A stretch of 64,000 nucleotides of DNA, taken from the NCBI GenBank assembly GCA_051453625.1, contig JBOZIK010000001.1, positions 234,140,045 to 234,204,044 on the forward strand, read 5' to 3'. Under the pieces are notes generated by a model, which saw only the letters and a list, made by a program, of their open reading frames with translations, had not been told where the DNA came from and searched no databases. Numbering within the stretch: the stretch's first letter is position 1; every line of letters starts with the position of its first letter. Below, one piece after another: positions 35,057 to 47,500 of this stretch. The stretch is from Welwitschia mirabilis. Taxonomy: Eukaryota; Gnetophyta; Gnetopsida; Welwitschiales. The translations under genes and the position numbers were made by a program.

Positions 35057-35620
35057 AGCACCTCAAATGTGGTTAAGCAATTAATCAAAAAATGGTAATG
35101 GTTAATGGTCTTTCTTGGTAACATCATTAAGTTTTCTAAAATTTATCCACATTCTCCATTTTCCACATTTCTTTGATACTATAGTTAAGGTGATAATCCA
35201 TTCACTATTAGAAATGGCATAGATAATTCCAGCATTCATAAGTTTAATGATTTCATCTTTAATAATTTTCTTAAGGATTGGATTTAGTCTTCTTTGAGGT
35301 TTTTTAATTGATTCAGCATTGTCCTATAAATAAATCTTATGTTGGATAATAGATGAAGGAATTGCAACAAGGTCTTTATGGGTTTAAGTAGAGGCATGTA
35401 TTTTTTATGCAAGAAGATAAATTAAAGTTCTTTTTTTTTTTTTAAAATTAAGAATAGGTTAGGACACTAATCATCCATGGTTTCTTAAGATTTTCATGTA
35501 AAAAAAAAAATGTACCTTAAATCGTTAGGTAATTCCTTTAGCTAAATTTTATAATCCTCACTTATGGAAATTGGATTTTTAATTTTTAGTGAGGGTTTCA
35601 AAAATGTTATTTTACCCTTC
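35057..35620 (-). pseudogene. Element B reverse transcriptase, N-terminal part
   Basis: On the minus strand: KKPQRRLNPILKKIIKDEII, KLMNAGIIYAISNSEWI, IVSKKCGKWRMWINFRKLND, VTKKDH and PLPFFD, ending in GAHG at the junction with element A. The family block is PQRRLNP--KEVVKKEV-KLL-AGIIYPISDSEWVSPVQ...RVCIDYRKLNDATRKDHFPLPF. The next residues, CFLDNYNGYNQ, are found at 2000 on the other side of A, which proves the interruption. Confidence 0.9.
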
Positions 35621-35899
35621 ATATAAATCATTTCTTAAAAGATGATTGTTATGATTGTAAGGACTTAAAGAAGTAAGGTTACCTACAGTATTGCAATACT
35701 CAAGATGATCATCAAATAAAGTCTTATCATGCAAGGTTAAGAGTCTTTCCTCAATGGGGTGATGTTAAAAAAGCATCATTGACCTAATGTGTTCATCAAA
35801 TTTTAAGTATTAATGTTTTCATCAAATTCCAAGTATTCTCCTATGTCTTTTTCAACTACATTAAAGACTTTAATTATGAATTTCTTATTACCAATGTGA

Positions 35900-36385
35900 C
35901 ACTCCATTGTAGTAGTCTTAGTATCGATAACACAGAGTGGTGGCATAAAAATATCTCTTTAAAAGTAACAGATAATCTTCATTATCCTTAACTTAAATCA
36001 CCATAACAACAATTTGGTAGTAGGCCTCTTTAATTTGAATAACTGCATCTTTGGTGATTCCTATAGGTTTCTTGATTATTGCATTAAGCAAATCTAAAAT
36101 TATTTTTATACCTCTAATGTATTGTTTAAACCAAATTCTTGCATATGTAAAGTGGCATGATATTAACAGTAGCTCTAATGTCAGTTAATGCTTTTTAATC
36201 TTTTTGTTTTATTCTAACACAAAACTTAATGTTGTAGCCCTTGGGTCTTTAAATTTGGGCACTTTTATATGACTAAGTTGGTCATGGATTGGGTAATAAA
36301 GACTTTACTAGGTATGATCCTTTTTTACTTTATTTTCATCTAGTTCTTTTATAATTGGGCATACTTTAGGTTATCTTGCAAGAAT
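35900..36385 (-). pseudogene. Element B aspartic protease
   Basis: Retropepsin cleaves the gag-pol polyprotein. On the minus strand, about 36215-36145 gives KALTDIRATVNIMPLYICKN, matching the family block AL-DLGASINLMP-S-: the catalytic Asp is kept, but the following Gly is Arg and Ser is Thr. Downstream sequence toward RT is heavily frameshifted. Confidence 0.72.
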
Positions 36386-36387
36386 TT

Positions 36388-37900
36388 TTAAAATAGTAAG
36401 TTAATACCCACATCTTTCATTATGGACTTAAGGTATTCATCATAAGTAGGATTGGTTTTCAATCTATTAAGCCATGGTGTTGCTGGTTTCTTACCATGTT
36501 TGGTGTTTGTGTTTGATTTATGAGTTAGATTCTCAAGGATTTCTATGTTATCATTGGTTGTATTCTTGTGAACCTCATCATGGTTCGATGTCAAAGATTT
36601 AAGAGTAGTGTTAAGTCTACTTGTAGTCACTACTATCCAATCCTTTTTAACATCATTAGGGTTTGGGATGGTTTAAGTAGTAAGAATGCTTTATGATGTC
36701 CAATATCCCATCATTGTTTGTTGTAATACCCTAATAAATTTTTTTTAGGTTTTCGCACTAATTTTTTAGATGTTTATTTGTGGTTTCATGAATTTTCCTG
36801 AGTTCTTCTATTGAATCCTAAAGTATATCACCTAACTGGCCTTATTTGTGGTTTAATGAATTTTCCTGAGTTCTTCTATTCATGTTAGATCTTTGGTTGA
36901 AAGAACAACCTATTTAAAAAAATATTTCTTTGCAAGTAGGTAAGGTTGGACATTCCTTTTTAGGTAGGAAATATCTTCACAAATTTCACAAGGGAAGTAA
37001 GAAGATGATATTTTCTCATTTATTATCTTAACATCAGCTAGAGATCTAGTGTACTTATCTAGGATGCTAGTTAAATCCTTGAGAAGATTGTTAGGGATCA
37101 TGGGATTTTCATGTTATGTTCTCAAGTTCTCTAAGAAGTTACCTTAATGATTTTTCTTCCTTGGGTTTATAATTTGGCTAGGTTTAGCTTATCTCTACTA
37201 AATTCTCTAAACATTTTCATGCCTCATCCTATGTTAAGTTAAAACGGTTACCTTTATATGAGATATTTACAAGCTATGTGGTTTGGCTATTAATTCCACT
37301 ATAAAAATAATCAATTAACTTTTCTTTTAAGAACTCATTCACAGGGTTAGATGAAGCTATAATGAGTAACCTTTCATATGTTATTTCATAGTCTGCATGG
37401 GGTTCTTTTTCTTTGTTCCATGGTGGTCTCACTTATAAAATGTCAAATAGAGAAATTTTGGACAGCTTCCTAACATTTTAGGACTTTATGTGAAATGGTT
37501 TTCAACTAGTTTTTAGCTTTTGCTCTAAAGGTAAAGGAAAACATAATCATAAATATCTTATCACTAATCTTCTTCTTTTCATTTCTTGAGGTGACTAGTT
37601 GTTCAATTTAAACTAGAAGTTAGAAAGGGTCCTCATCATCTTCTTCTAAAAATGTTAAGCAAGCATTAAGGTTTTTTAATTTTACATCATCCCTTGATAG
37701 GAGATCAAAAGGATTTTGGACTTATCTTTTCTTATTTGCAATGATTTCTTTAAGGGAGTGGGAGATAACATTATAACTGGAAGCCATGTTTAAAGAGAAT
37801 GAAGGATTATTTGAAGAAGAGGAATGTTTCTTAAAAGTATTATCTAATAAAGGATTATAGGAAGAAGAACTTAAAGATGCATTTTGGGAATATCACAAAG
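36388..37900 (-). pseudogene. Element B gag (decayed)
   Basis: An open stretch at 36630-36388 gives PATPWLNRLKTNPTYDEYLK and SIMKDVGINLLF, nearly the same as the end of element Z's gag. Another at 37101-36910 gives LLKDLTSILDKYTRSLADVK and a knuckle remnant PCEICEDISYLKRNV (first two Cys only). Upstream, to about 37900, frames show gag-core-like pieces (shared with Z around EELV and NCQIK). Orientation and order agree with B being one element on the minus strand. Confidence 0.8.
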
Positions 37901-38210
37901 AAAGACAGAAAAATTAATTTTCTCTACTCTAGGAATATCATTACCTCTAGTTTGGAACTGAAAATCAACTAATTTTTCTTTTATAGGATTTTCAACAAAA
38001 TATCTTTCTATATAAGGTTTTACCATAAACTTTCATGTTCATGGTAATATCCTAGGTTTCTACAACAAAAATTGAAATTGCAATCTAGGGAAATTGAAAT
38101 GAAAACTTAAAGAAATGGAAACTACAAGTATAACACTACATAGATAAACAATCTTGAGCTCAAGCTACTTAATTATGCAATAAGAATTAGCCTTCCAACC
38201 CTTGGATGCT

Positions 38211-38228
38211 TCCCCAGTAATATTCAAA
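38211..38228 (-). other. Primer binding site of element B (tRNA-Asp type, decayed)
   Basis: The plus strand reads TCCCCAGTAATATTCAAA. The reverse complement of the tRNA-Asp-type site is TCCCCGGCAACGGCGCCA. The first 12 bases agree except for four transitions; the last six are poorly kept. It lies between B's gag and LTR-like sequence in the expected order. Confidence 0.5.
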
Positions 38229-39300
38229 ATGATTGTCTCTTAGGTGTAAATTAGAATTTGGAATTATTTATCAATTAAACCTATAGTGATGCATGCTAGT
38301 ATAGGGTACAAACCCAAATGTCATAAACTAGTGAAGTAAATAGAGGAATATTGTAAACATTATTCGTTTAAAGAGCGAAGAAGAGATTATATTTTTGGTT
38401 CTTTTTTTATTGAGTATAGAAAAAGAAATAGACAATGTAGATGGTGAATGCAATGGATTTATAGATGCAACAGAATGGAAATATGCTTACCTAAATGAAA
38501 ATCGATTAGCAAATGTACCAACTTAATGTTACCAAGCTATCCCTTATGCTCTATGTAGAAATCAGATTTAATCTTAAACTAGTAGTAAATGGATATCAGC
38601 GTAAAATGTAAGGAAAATAGAGAGAGAATTATTTTAAAGAGAGTACACTTTATTACAATAATAAAATGCACTTTATATATTCACTTATAAGGAATAACTC
38701 TTCAATGGATGAAACATAGTCTAACATGAAGGATGACCCTTTTTCTAAGTGAATGAATTACTTGCCCAAGAATGCTCTTATTGTAAGTGAATTTGGTGCT
38801 AAGATGATAGGGAAATGAGAGGATTAAGAGGTTTATGTAGGCTTGGATGATAGGCTAATTTAGCTAAAGGAAAACTAGAATAGTTACTTACAATCTTAGC
38901 TAACAACAAAATTTGATTCTTTGTAGTCCACAACTTTGTCCTCTACTGGTACATCCTACAGTGCTTTGGGTTATTTAGTGCTTCATCCTCTAGTGGTAGG
39001 TTAAATTTAGTTATTAGTAAAATTTGATTGCTTGCTTCCCTAGCATTTTATCCTCTAATGCTTTATCTTTAGTGGTAGTAGAATCTGGTTGTAGATGGAA
39101 TTTGATTATTTCCTCAAATGCTTCATAATTAGTCAGTTTTAGTCCATGCTTAATTCTTTATCTTTAGTCCTTAACATGGAAAATGATAAATCTAGATCAT
39201 TAAGCCTATTAAAGGGTCCTATAATCACACTCAAAATGACCATTAGAAATGGTCAAGTTGGCCATTTAACAATGATTGTAAATAATTTGTGATTTGGTTT
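38229..39300 (-). repeat. 5' LTR of element B (outer boundary uncertain)
   Basis: Called from its position upstream (minus sense) of the primer site. A minus-strand TATATAAAG is at 38671-38679. Short imperfect repeats of CTTCATCCTCTAGTGGTAG lie around 38940-39080. B's other LTR is outside the window, so the outer edge cannot be checked. Confidence 0.5.
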
Positions 39301-39480
39301 TTTAATGTGGGACAAGGTTTTTATCTAAAAGATTTCATTGAGAGCTAAATAAACAATGGAATAGGATAGCCATTAATTTTTAGAAGATAATTTCATATCA
39401 TAGTGCATTATTAGTTAGATATGTAAATTTATAACCAAAATTTTCAAATGAGATCAATATCTAAATGGATAGAGACCCAT
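39301..39480 (+). pseudogene. Gypsy protease-region fragment
   Basis: About 39360-39460 is similar at DNA level to 41035-41145 (shared CCATTAATT-T-A-AAG, GTGCATTATT--TTAG, ATAACCAAAATT), which is the end of a retropepsin region in element C. It is therefore a second decayed copy of that segment. Confidence 0.5.
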
Positions 39481-40226
39481 TAACTAGGTTTGATTTCTGA
39501 GATGGATGAATATGAAACATCAACTAGTCCTGCTTTATTGTTTTGTAAAATATAAAGTATTTTGTACACAACTTAGAAATTTATTTTTTCTTATATTTAA
39601 AACTAAAAGAACTCTGGGTTCATTAAATCTAATTTTTAAAACAATTTAGAAACACTACTTTTCAACATTGTAAAAGTAGCAATTACCAAAGTAATAATAA
39701 TAGTAATCATAACACTAATAATAACTTCAATGGATGAATATTTAACTAGGATAAAAACATGAGTATTAAAATTACTCTTGAAGAATTAAAAAAAAAAANN
39801 NNNNNNNNNNNNNNNNNNNNNNNNNNNNNNNNNNNNNNNNNNNNNNNNNNNNNNNNNNNNNNNNNNNNNNNNNNNNNNNNNNNNNNNNNNNNNNNNNNNN
39901 NNNNNNNNNNNNNNNNNNNNNNNNNNNNNNNNNNNNNNNNNNNNNNNNNNNNNNNNNNNNNNNNNNNNNNNNNNNNNNNNNNNNNNNNNNNNNNNNNNNN
40001 NNNNNNNNNNNNNNNNNNNNNNNNNNNNNNNNNNNNNNNNNNNNNNNNNNNNNNNNNNNNNNNNNNNNNNNNNNNNNNNNNNNNNNNNNNNNNNNNNNNN
40101 NNNNNNNNNNNNNNNNNNNNNNNNNNNNNNNNNNNNNNNNNNNNNNNNNNNNNNNNNNNNNNNNNNNNNNNNNNNNNNNNNNNNNNNNNNNNNNNNNNNN
40201 NNNNNNNNNNNNNNNNNNNNNNNNNN
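39481..40226. other. AT-rich spacer and 428-base N gap
   Basis: Bases 39481-39798 are AT-rich with an AATAAT-type low-complexity run near 39690-39730 and no coding signal. 39799-40226 are N. Confidence 0.4.
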
Positions 40227-41150
40227 AAGCTAGAACAACTTATAATAGTGTGAGTAAATTAGTATAAATTATTCAACATGCAGGTTACACTAATGATGGA
40301 CAACCTAATATCATTCCAATCTAAGGTTATCCCAACCCAGATAATATTAAAGATGTGAAGGCCATTTTAAGAAGTGAAGTTTCCACTAGTTCTCATTATT
40401 AAGTTAAGTTTAAAATGATGTTTTAATAAGTAAACATCATTAGTAAAATAGAATAATAATATTGAAATTCAATCTTACCAATCACAACAATAACATGAAG
40501 ATGAAAGAAAGGCAAACAAAAATAAAATTCAACATAAACAACCTAATTAAGTACCTTACTAGAACACTTTCAGAAAATATAAACCTATGGAGATTATTTA
40601 AAGTAAAATAATTTAAATATTCCCTTATGAAATATTATGTAAGATAATAAAAAGTATGCAAAATTTTTAAAGGATTTGTTACCCCATAAGAAATATATAT
40701 CCATTCTATTCAAATTCAGTATGGCTACCTTAGCTTTACCCTTTCTTTTATCTTAGACCCCTAGGTATAAGAATCATGAAATTGTAATCATTAATATGAT
40801 ATATAAGAAGAAAAGGAAGCTAACAGACATTTGCTTAATGTTGGAGCTAGTGTCAGTGTTATGTCTAAGTGGATCATGAAAAGGTAAAGCTAAAATTTAG
40901 AATTGAACCCTTAGAAGTGATTTTAAATTTACATGATGCCTTTTTTAGAAGACCATTAGTAATTGTTTATAACATGAATTTTTAGATAGGATAAAAATTT
41001 CATCTAGAACATTTCATTACAATGTAAGTACAAAATGGAAGTGGGTATCCATTAATTATCAAAAGAGAATTTGATGTCAGAGTGCATGATTATTTGAGTA
41101 TGTATACTAGTGCGATAAAGCTAGATTTTCATAACCAAAATTCAACCTAA
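40227..41150 (+). pseudogene. Element C gag-protease fragment (Ty3/gypsy)
   Basis: Plus-strand frames give a DLC-type segment (about 40640-40680), corresponding to the family's PY--FLKDLC block. At about 40812-40875 they give EANRHLLNVGASVSVMSKWI, matching ALLDLGASVNLMP; the catalytic Asp has become Asn. GYPLIIKREFDVRVHDYLSM near 41040-41100 matches the GRPFLAT end of the protease. No RT follows, so this is a truncated insertion or remnant. Confidence 0.68.
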
Positions 41151-42774
41151 GGATTTTAATTATTATGCTCCATATTTTATAAACTTTTAATTACTCAAAT
41201 ATTTTATCGAGGTTAAGTTAAGTAGGTAGGTATGTGCCACACAAATGCTCAGTACCATTCGAGTCCATGCAAATTATATGCCTCTACCAATTTAAGAGTT
41301 TGTACTTGGGATCCCATGTTCAGTATGTTCAAGACTTCATCATTGTAGTAATCAATCTTGAACTTAATTACTTAAATATTAAACATGTTTATTTCTTAGA
41401 AAATGATATGATAGTTCTTGATATTTAATTTTTAACATATAATCCTTTTTTCATTAGAAGATTTATGGTAATTATTATTTAGTTTGATAACCAATAATGT
41501 ATTTATATTTTTATCATAAATAATGTTGAGAATACACATTATGCTTGATATTGAATTATAGCTACTTATAACGAGGAAATGGACTATTTATAGTTAGAGT
41601 CAATTGGTAGTGTTACAACTCAAGGATTATTAGTTCCTTCATTAGACCCACCCAATTCACTAGTGGATACATAACCCCTCTTAGATTTGCTAGTACTACT
41701 TTGCTGCGGCTAGTTCATTCCCATGGAAATCTCGTTAGTTGCCTCCTTGGGTGGTTGATTTTGAATTATAGTTACTTGTATAACCTTTTAAATAATTAAT
41801 TTTAATTTGTAGTAATTTTTCAAAATTTTTGTATTTATGGTTAAATATGATAATAATAATAATTATTTTATAAAAAATTTATTTTTTACAAGAAAAGATT
41901 AATAAATAGAAGATATCCAAACATTAAAATCAAATAACTTCATTTACATAAGAAGCATTTAATTTACATGATAAAATTATTAAATTGAAAATTTAAGAAG
42001 GTATAAACTAATAATGAAATATTTACATAAATGACATGTAGCATCTTTGTTTTAATTGTTTAATTATGTATTCCATTCAAGTATAAAATTAAAAATTTTA
42101 TAAACATAAATGGATTATGTAGTTGATAAAAGAAGAATGTACTATATTCAATTATTACATTTTGTTTCTTATGTTTTGTGTTAATTGATTTGATGGATTT
42201 TAAAATTAATGAGCATGTGAATAAGTACATGCATATGTATTCATAAAACAAGAAGAATGAAAGTGTAGATTTTATTTCATCATGACATTTATCCTTATTG
42301 ATACTTGTAAAATTGCCTGATTCATAAAATATTTATTCTTGTCTTTATTAGAATTTGAAAAATTTGTCTTATTGTGATACATGGTAGTTTTGAATCTTTT
42401 ACATAAAAAAGATTTCTTCTTTTAATACACATTATTTAATGTATGTTTTAAATGAATTAAATATAGTTATGATCCTATGAAGCATTAAGAAGGAATTAAC
42501 ATGAGGAAATGATAAATGTAGTTAACCTTGCTAATTAAAGTAAGGAACTTACTCATCCTATGTAGGTACATATGTCATAAAAATCGTGTCTTTTGTGATT
42601 TAATACATCAATGTCATTTATCACTTAAGCTTATCCAACTTGTCAATGATTAGTCTTATCTAATTTAATAATTTGATCAAGAACATTTAATATTTAATCT
42701 TTTATTTACCTATATTCCCTTTTCCTCTCTTGTAAAGTAATTGATTTTTATTAACAGTATAATCAAAATTTATT
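41151..42774. other. AT-rich sequence without recognised features
   Basis: No coding motif. A phrase TTGAATTATAG-TACTT-TA occurs at about 41551 and 41761, bounding a slightly less AT-rich 200-bp segment (41590-41760). That segment reads like decayed coding or LTR sequence but was not identified. Confidence 0.35.
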
Positions 42775-43465
42775 CTCATTTTTCCATCTTATTCTCTTAT
42801 CATCATCTTGCTTTTGATGTGGAGTTTCAAACTTAAGCTTAGATCTTGAAGATTAGGTATGCATTACATCTTTATCGAATCTTCATTAAGAATAATAACT
42901 AATCATTTACCATTTCAAGTAGGCCTATTTGTTTATTTTTTTTTCCTATGTTTTATCTTTTTGAAGGTAAAATTAGTTGCATAATAGAGTATTTCCTTAA
43001 TCCAATGCATAATATTATTATAATTTTTTATATTAAAATTATCTCTTCCTTTAGGATGAAACTAAGATAAGGGAGGTATCTAAGAGATTCATTTACTTGA
43101 TTGATTAATAAGGTTTCTTCATTTTTCTTCTGTTCTTATCTTCTTACTTTTGAGTATGGATTTTTGAACTTTAAGCTTGGAGATTGAAGATAAAGATATT
43201 GGATCTTAGGGATTCATAATGTCTTTATTAAATCTTCATTACTTAATAACAACTAGTCATTTACCATTTTAAGTAGGCCTCTTTGCTTATTTTATTTCCT
43301 ATGTTATCTCTTTTTTTGAGAAAATTAGTTAAATAAGAGAGTATTACCTTAAGCCATTACATATTCTTATTATAATGTTTTTTAATTAAGATTTTCTCTC
43401 CCAATATGATTAAAACAAGGTAAGGGAGAGATCTGAGAGACACCTTTACATTCTTAGTTAATGAG
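42775..43465. repeat. Tandem duplication, unit about 345 bp
   Basis: Copies at about 42775-43115 and 43120-43465 share TTTACCATTT-AAGTAGGCCT, CCTATGTT-TCTTTTT and a final A-AA-AAGG-AGGGAG. Non-coding; origin unknown. Confidence 0.7.
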
Positions 43466-43742
43466 GTCTACTAATGAAAGTAGTTGGCTAGGTGACCAAA
43501 GGATTCACTTTAATACTTGTGTATCCTTATTTATATTGCATTATGAAATATTTAATGTGTTTTAAAGTTTTATTTTGTATTAAATATGAATTAGAATTCT
43601 CTTATTAGGGTTAATTATCTAATTCTAATTATTCCTTCAAATGAATATTATGCATTAATTTTTCTTACTTGATGTTTCTTTATACTATTTAATATTTATT
43701 TTGTATATTCTATGGAGTATTTATATTATGTTTTAGTTTTAA

Positions 43743-43806
43743 TACACACACACATACATACATACACACACACACAAACACACACAAACACACACAAACA
43801 CACACA
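43743..43806. repeat. CA microsatellite
   Basis: About 64 bp of (CA)n with TACA and AACA interruptions. Confidence 0.95.
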
Positions 43807-43833
43807 TTATTGAAAGAATTTTTTTAATAATCA

Positions 43834-43975
43834 GACTCAAAACCACAAAGTCATGAGAGCACTCTTCTACCAGTAATGCATGTCCAAGAAGACTATTATT
43901 AAAAGACATTTTTTAAAACTAAACTCACAACCACAAAGTAAAGGAGAACTGCTCTACCATTAAGATGAAACATCA
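43834..43975 (-). mobile_element. Two tRNA-like SINE head fragments in tandem
   Basis: Two units 88 bp apart (43834-43885 and 43921-43975) read on the minus strand as TTAATGGTAGAGCA or its variant (an A-box-like pol III signal), then a spacer, then TTTGTGGTTGTGAGTTTAG (a B-box region resembling GTGGGTTCGAGTC). Too decayed to be a working tRNA; best explained as tRNA-derived SINE heads. Confidence 0.45.
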
Positions 43976-44254
43976 ATCCTAATTTTATTAGTTATAGTTA
44001 ATGTAGTTTTTTTTTCAATTTTAAATAGAAGCGTAGATTCTATTAAAATGAAATACAATACATGAGGGATGGGAATACACATGGATTGAGGATTAGATAG
44101 GTAATACTAAACTCTAGACTATAAAATAAGTATAATTAAATAGGGTACATCACAAAAATAACTAAAAAGGAAATAACTAGAATAGGTTATTAGTATCCCT
44201 TCGATCCTGGGAAACGCTTCTTATGATTCTTCTGAATAAGTTTTCTACCTAGCT

Positions 44255-44417
44255 AATTGGCTAATTACTTCAGAGGTTTAACTGATCTCTTCAAAAGCTT
44301 TTGTCCCTTTTTAATTTTTATTATAATGAAGTTTTAGAGCATTGTTTGCATAGACATTTTGAGGGCACTTAGTAGGGCCCTATGATTGGCCCCTAGGATA
44401 ATGAATGACACTTCTGG
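44255..44417 (-). pseudogene. Decayed J-domain of the minus LINE ORF2
   Basis: On the minus strand one frame gives PEVSFIILGANHRALLSALK (44417-44358), matching NLGISHRAILQAIE of the plus LINE in L-G---HRA-L-A. After a one-base shift it gives NALKLHYNKN (44314-44343), then KGTKAFEEIS and SEVIS, matching KVLKLHPDKN, VKDFKEVN and FEVLS. The HPD tripeptide has decayed to HYN. Position is the same as in the plus LINE: after the LLHKLK segment and before the 3' UTR. Confidence 0.72.
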
Positions 44418-47400
44418 AATTCATTAACTATTGCTAGTAAGATTGAGCTCCTGACTTCCTCCATATCCAGCTCCTTTATTTTAGATTCCTAGTCTAACCT
44501 TGACAAAACCTCTTCTTGTTCTTGAATTGATCATGAGCGTCTTCTTATTGATTCTTTCTCTTATGAGAATCTCTTTCGGTTTTAGTTGTGGGCTTACCTT
44601 TTCATCAAGACTTCGGGACCAAAGTCGAATCCAAATTACCTCTCTCATTTTGATTTGAATTTTAGAAAGACTTCCCTCTATTTCTCCTTGGGTTTTTCAT
44701 CTTGTTCCTTTACTTCCTCAAAGGGACGACTCGCGAGAACTCTTTTCCATCTTGATTGCCCTCTAAATGACCATAGGTTTTATCTTTTTCTAAGAGCTTG
44801 AAGAAAATAGTGAGGAATATTAACTTTATGCCCTAAATCCAAGGCCTTTAAAAAAGGGAAAGTGTATTCCCATAAGTTTAGAGTTGCAACCTAACTAGAT
44901 AGAATATTAGTCTACCATTTCTGTTCTTAAACCCCATGTGGTCAAAAGGGTATTTTTGTGGATATGGCAACTAGAAAGATTTGGAATACCTTCTGGGAAG
45001 AAGTGATATGCTTCCCTCTGCTCCTTGGATCCCATTTGAATTTTCTCATCTTTTGTTAGAACATTGAAGTACCTAGCGAGGGACTCTTTAATTGGCTTGA
45101 TACTTATTATTTTAAATTATGTTTAGTTTCCTTTCCATTTTCTAAATAATAGAGCAATATCCATCTGTGGCTCTTCTTTGAGCTTATGTAAAAGTGTTTC
45201 CCATCCTAATGCTTCCATCTTCCTCCATAGCTCTAGGCATCCTTTGTATATAACAAGCATCTCTAGTTCATGTAGTGGGATGACTTCTATTGCTACCTTA
45301 ATTTTGAGATTATACCACTTTAGGTTTTAAGCTATATTTATAGGGAGTTGTAAGGGAGTGTTACTAAATATAGTTTGATTTTTGATTTTCCACATCTACC
45401 AACTACTTATGTTTATAGCTTCCTTCTACCACTGTCTGCTCTTGTTTCTTGCTCCTACATTTAATGTTTTATTTTATAAAGTAAAGTTTTATTTTACTCT
45501 AATTTGCCTTTAGGCCTGTGGCTCTACTAAAGTATTCCATGGATTTTTTGATATATTCCAATTACTGAAATAAAGCTTGGGTTATGGTAATGATGTCATC
45601 TATGTAGTAGTTTTTTTAATAAATGTTTGTCTCCCAATCTTAATTCATTTGACTTTATTTCTTCTTAGCATTTCCTATAAGAAATCCATCACGAACAAGA
45701 ATAGGTAAGGAGATAAGGGATCTCTTGAGATATCATCCTATCATGAAGTATTTCGATCTATAACTACTAATCTCAAGGCAGAGTTTAGCTAAGGCCTTTT
45801 TTTTGATCCATAGATTTACTAGGTCTTCAATAAATCCAATTTTCCTAAGGATGATCCCTAAATTACTCTAGTTGAATATGCCATAAGCCTTAGCTATGTC
45901 AATCTTAGTTAGAATTAGAGGAAATTTATGTTTTTTTAATATAATGGATGATCTCATCAATGAGTAAAATTTAGTCTTGGATGTACTTGAAGTGGATGAA
46001 GCCATCCTAGTTTAGAGAGATGACCTTAGACAATAGGTAGGTAATACAACCAACCATGATCTTTGCAAAAATCCTATAAAGCACATTATATATTCCAATT
46101 AGTCTATAATCACCTAGGCTATTAGCATTTATTTTCTTTGAAATAAGTAATATTCTCGTCTTGTTCATGTTTGTTGGAATTCTTTCACTTATAAATATCT
46201 CCTACATGACGTCCTTAAAGTTTTCTACTAAGATAGGAAAGTAGACTTTGAAGAGCTTTATGAGCCAATCATCTTCTCCCAGGGCTTTGTTATTCTTCAT
46301 GGATTTAATGTCTCTACTTATCTTTCCCTTATCTATGGATTTATTTAAGTCCTTGTTTTCATCTTTAGTGAATAGACTTCTAAGGGTTAATAAGTTGGAG
46401 GTAATATTCTCTCATTACCACACAAACCTTAGGTGTTTCTTCATTTTTATCTTAATATCCTTCCATTTTCTAGGATTCTATTTTTCACCTTGAGTTTCTT
46501 GATCTTATTGTACATTTTATACTAGTACATCTAATGAAAAAATAATTTTATGAGTTTTAATCCTTCTTGTAGCCATTTAATTCTAGATATTTCTCTCTAA
46601 TATTGTTCCTCATTTATAGTGATTTCTTGAAGCTCTTAATGGCAGATACACTCTCGATGTCTAAGGTTACCCTAATTTCCTCATTGTTCTTATTTGGTTT
46701 AGATCTTCTGTAGTTCCCTCTCAAGATCTTTTCAAGAATCGAATCTCATCTTATTTTTTCCTTCCAATTTTTCATGCAATTTTTGATAGTATTCAAACCT
46801 ATATACATAAAATTATTTGGTCTAATCTTATTATATTTTTTCTAGATTCTTTTTGTCATACTCCTTATATCTTTTCTGTCTATCTAGTGTCTTTCTAGTT
46901 TGAAGAAGTATTTTAGGGGTAAAGTTGTCACTACTCAAAATTAACAGGTCTATGATTTAATGCCATTCTACTAAGATTACACACCTCAATCAAAATCTTG
47001 TTGATGATCTCTCTTATAATCATAAGTTTTTCTATTCTAGACATAATTAAATTATTTCCCCCTTTTGTTTAACCACATGTACTTATATCCCATAATCACG
47101 ATATTGGTTAAGACTTCTTGCATTATAAGATCTTTGAGAATATTCGCTTCTCTATTGTTTGAATTATTCTAATTTGATTTTTTTCCATCTGTGAATGCAT
47201 TAGTTGAAGTCTTCTACCACCATTCATCTATTCTTATTTATAATTGTGTTAAGTAATTCCTTAAATACTTGATCCTTGTCCATATTACTTTGTAATTTGT
47301 AAATGTTTGTAATAAATCAATCCCTCTTCTTGAGATAATTTGGGATGTGGTAATGATCTCTATTAATATACTTAGCCTATTTTTTGTTTGAAATCATTAT

Positions 47401-47500
47401 TACTTCTAACTTCTCTTGTGCTATCATGATGAAGATATTTTAGTCCTGTTAGTACTGTCTCGAGATTTTATCACTATTCATTTTTAATTCTTGTAAGTAA
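44255..47500 (-). pseudogene. Minus LINE ORF2: endonuclease, RT and C-terminal domains
   Basis: On the minus strand the endonuclease gives NIFIMIAQEKLEVIMISNKK (about 47430-47380), EDFN (47199-47216), and a YMWLNKRGNNLIMSRIE-type block (about 47090-47030). RT follows with FPLILTKIDIAKAYGIFN (about 45930-45875), DPLSPYLFLFVMDFL (about 45722-45670) and NYYIDDIITITQ, where the usual FADD reads YIDD (about 45615-45584). A segment KVAIEVIPLHELEM with LLHKLKEEPQMD (about 45310-45150) matches the plus LINE's AIEATPTVES and LLHKLKGEPGTD. The region ends with the decayed J-domain. Frequent stops and frameshifts. Confidence 0.8.

Noticed and set aside
43743-43806. CRISPR-like or regulatory array
   Set aside because: It is a plain CA microsatellite; the DNA is from a plant.
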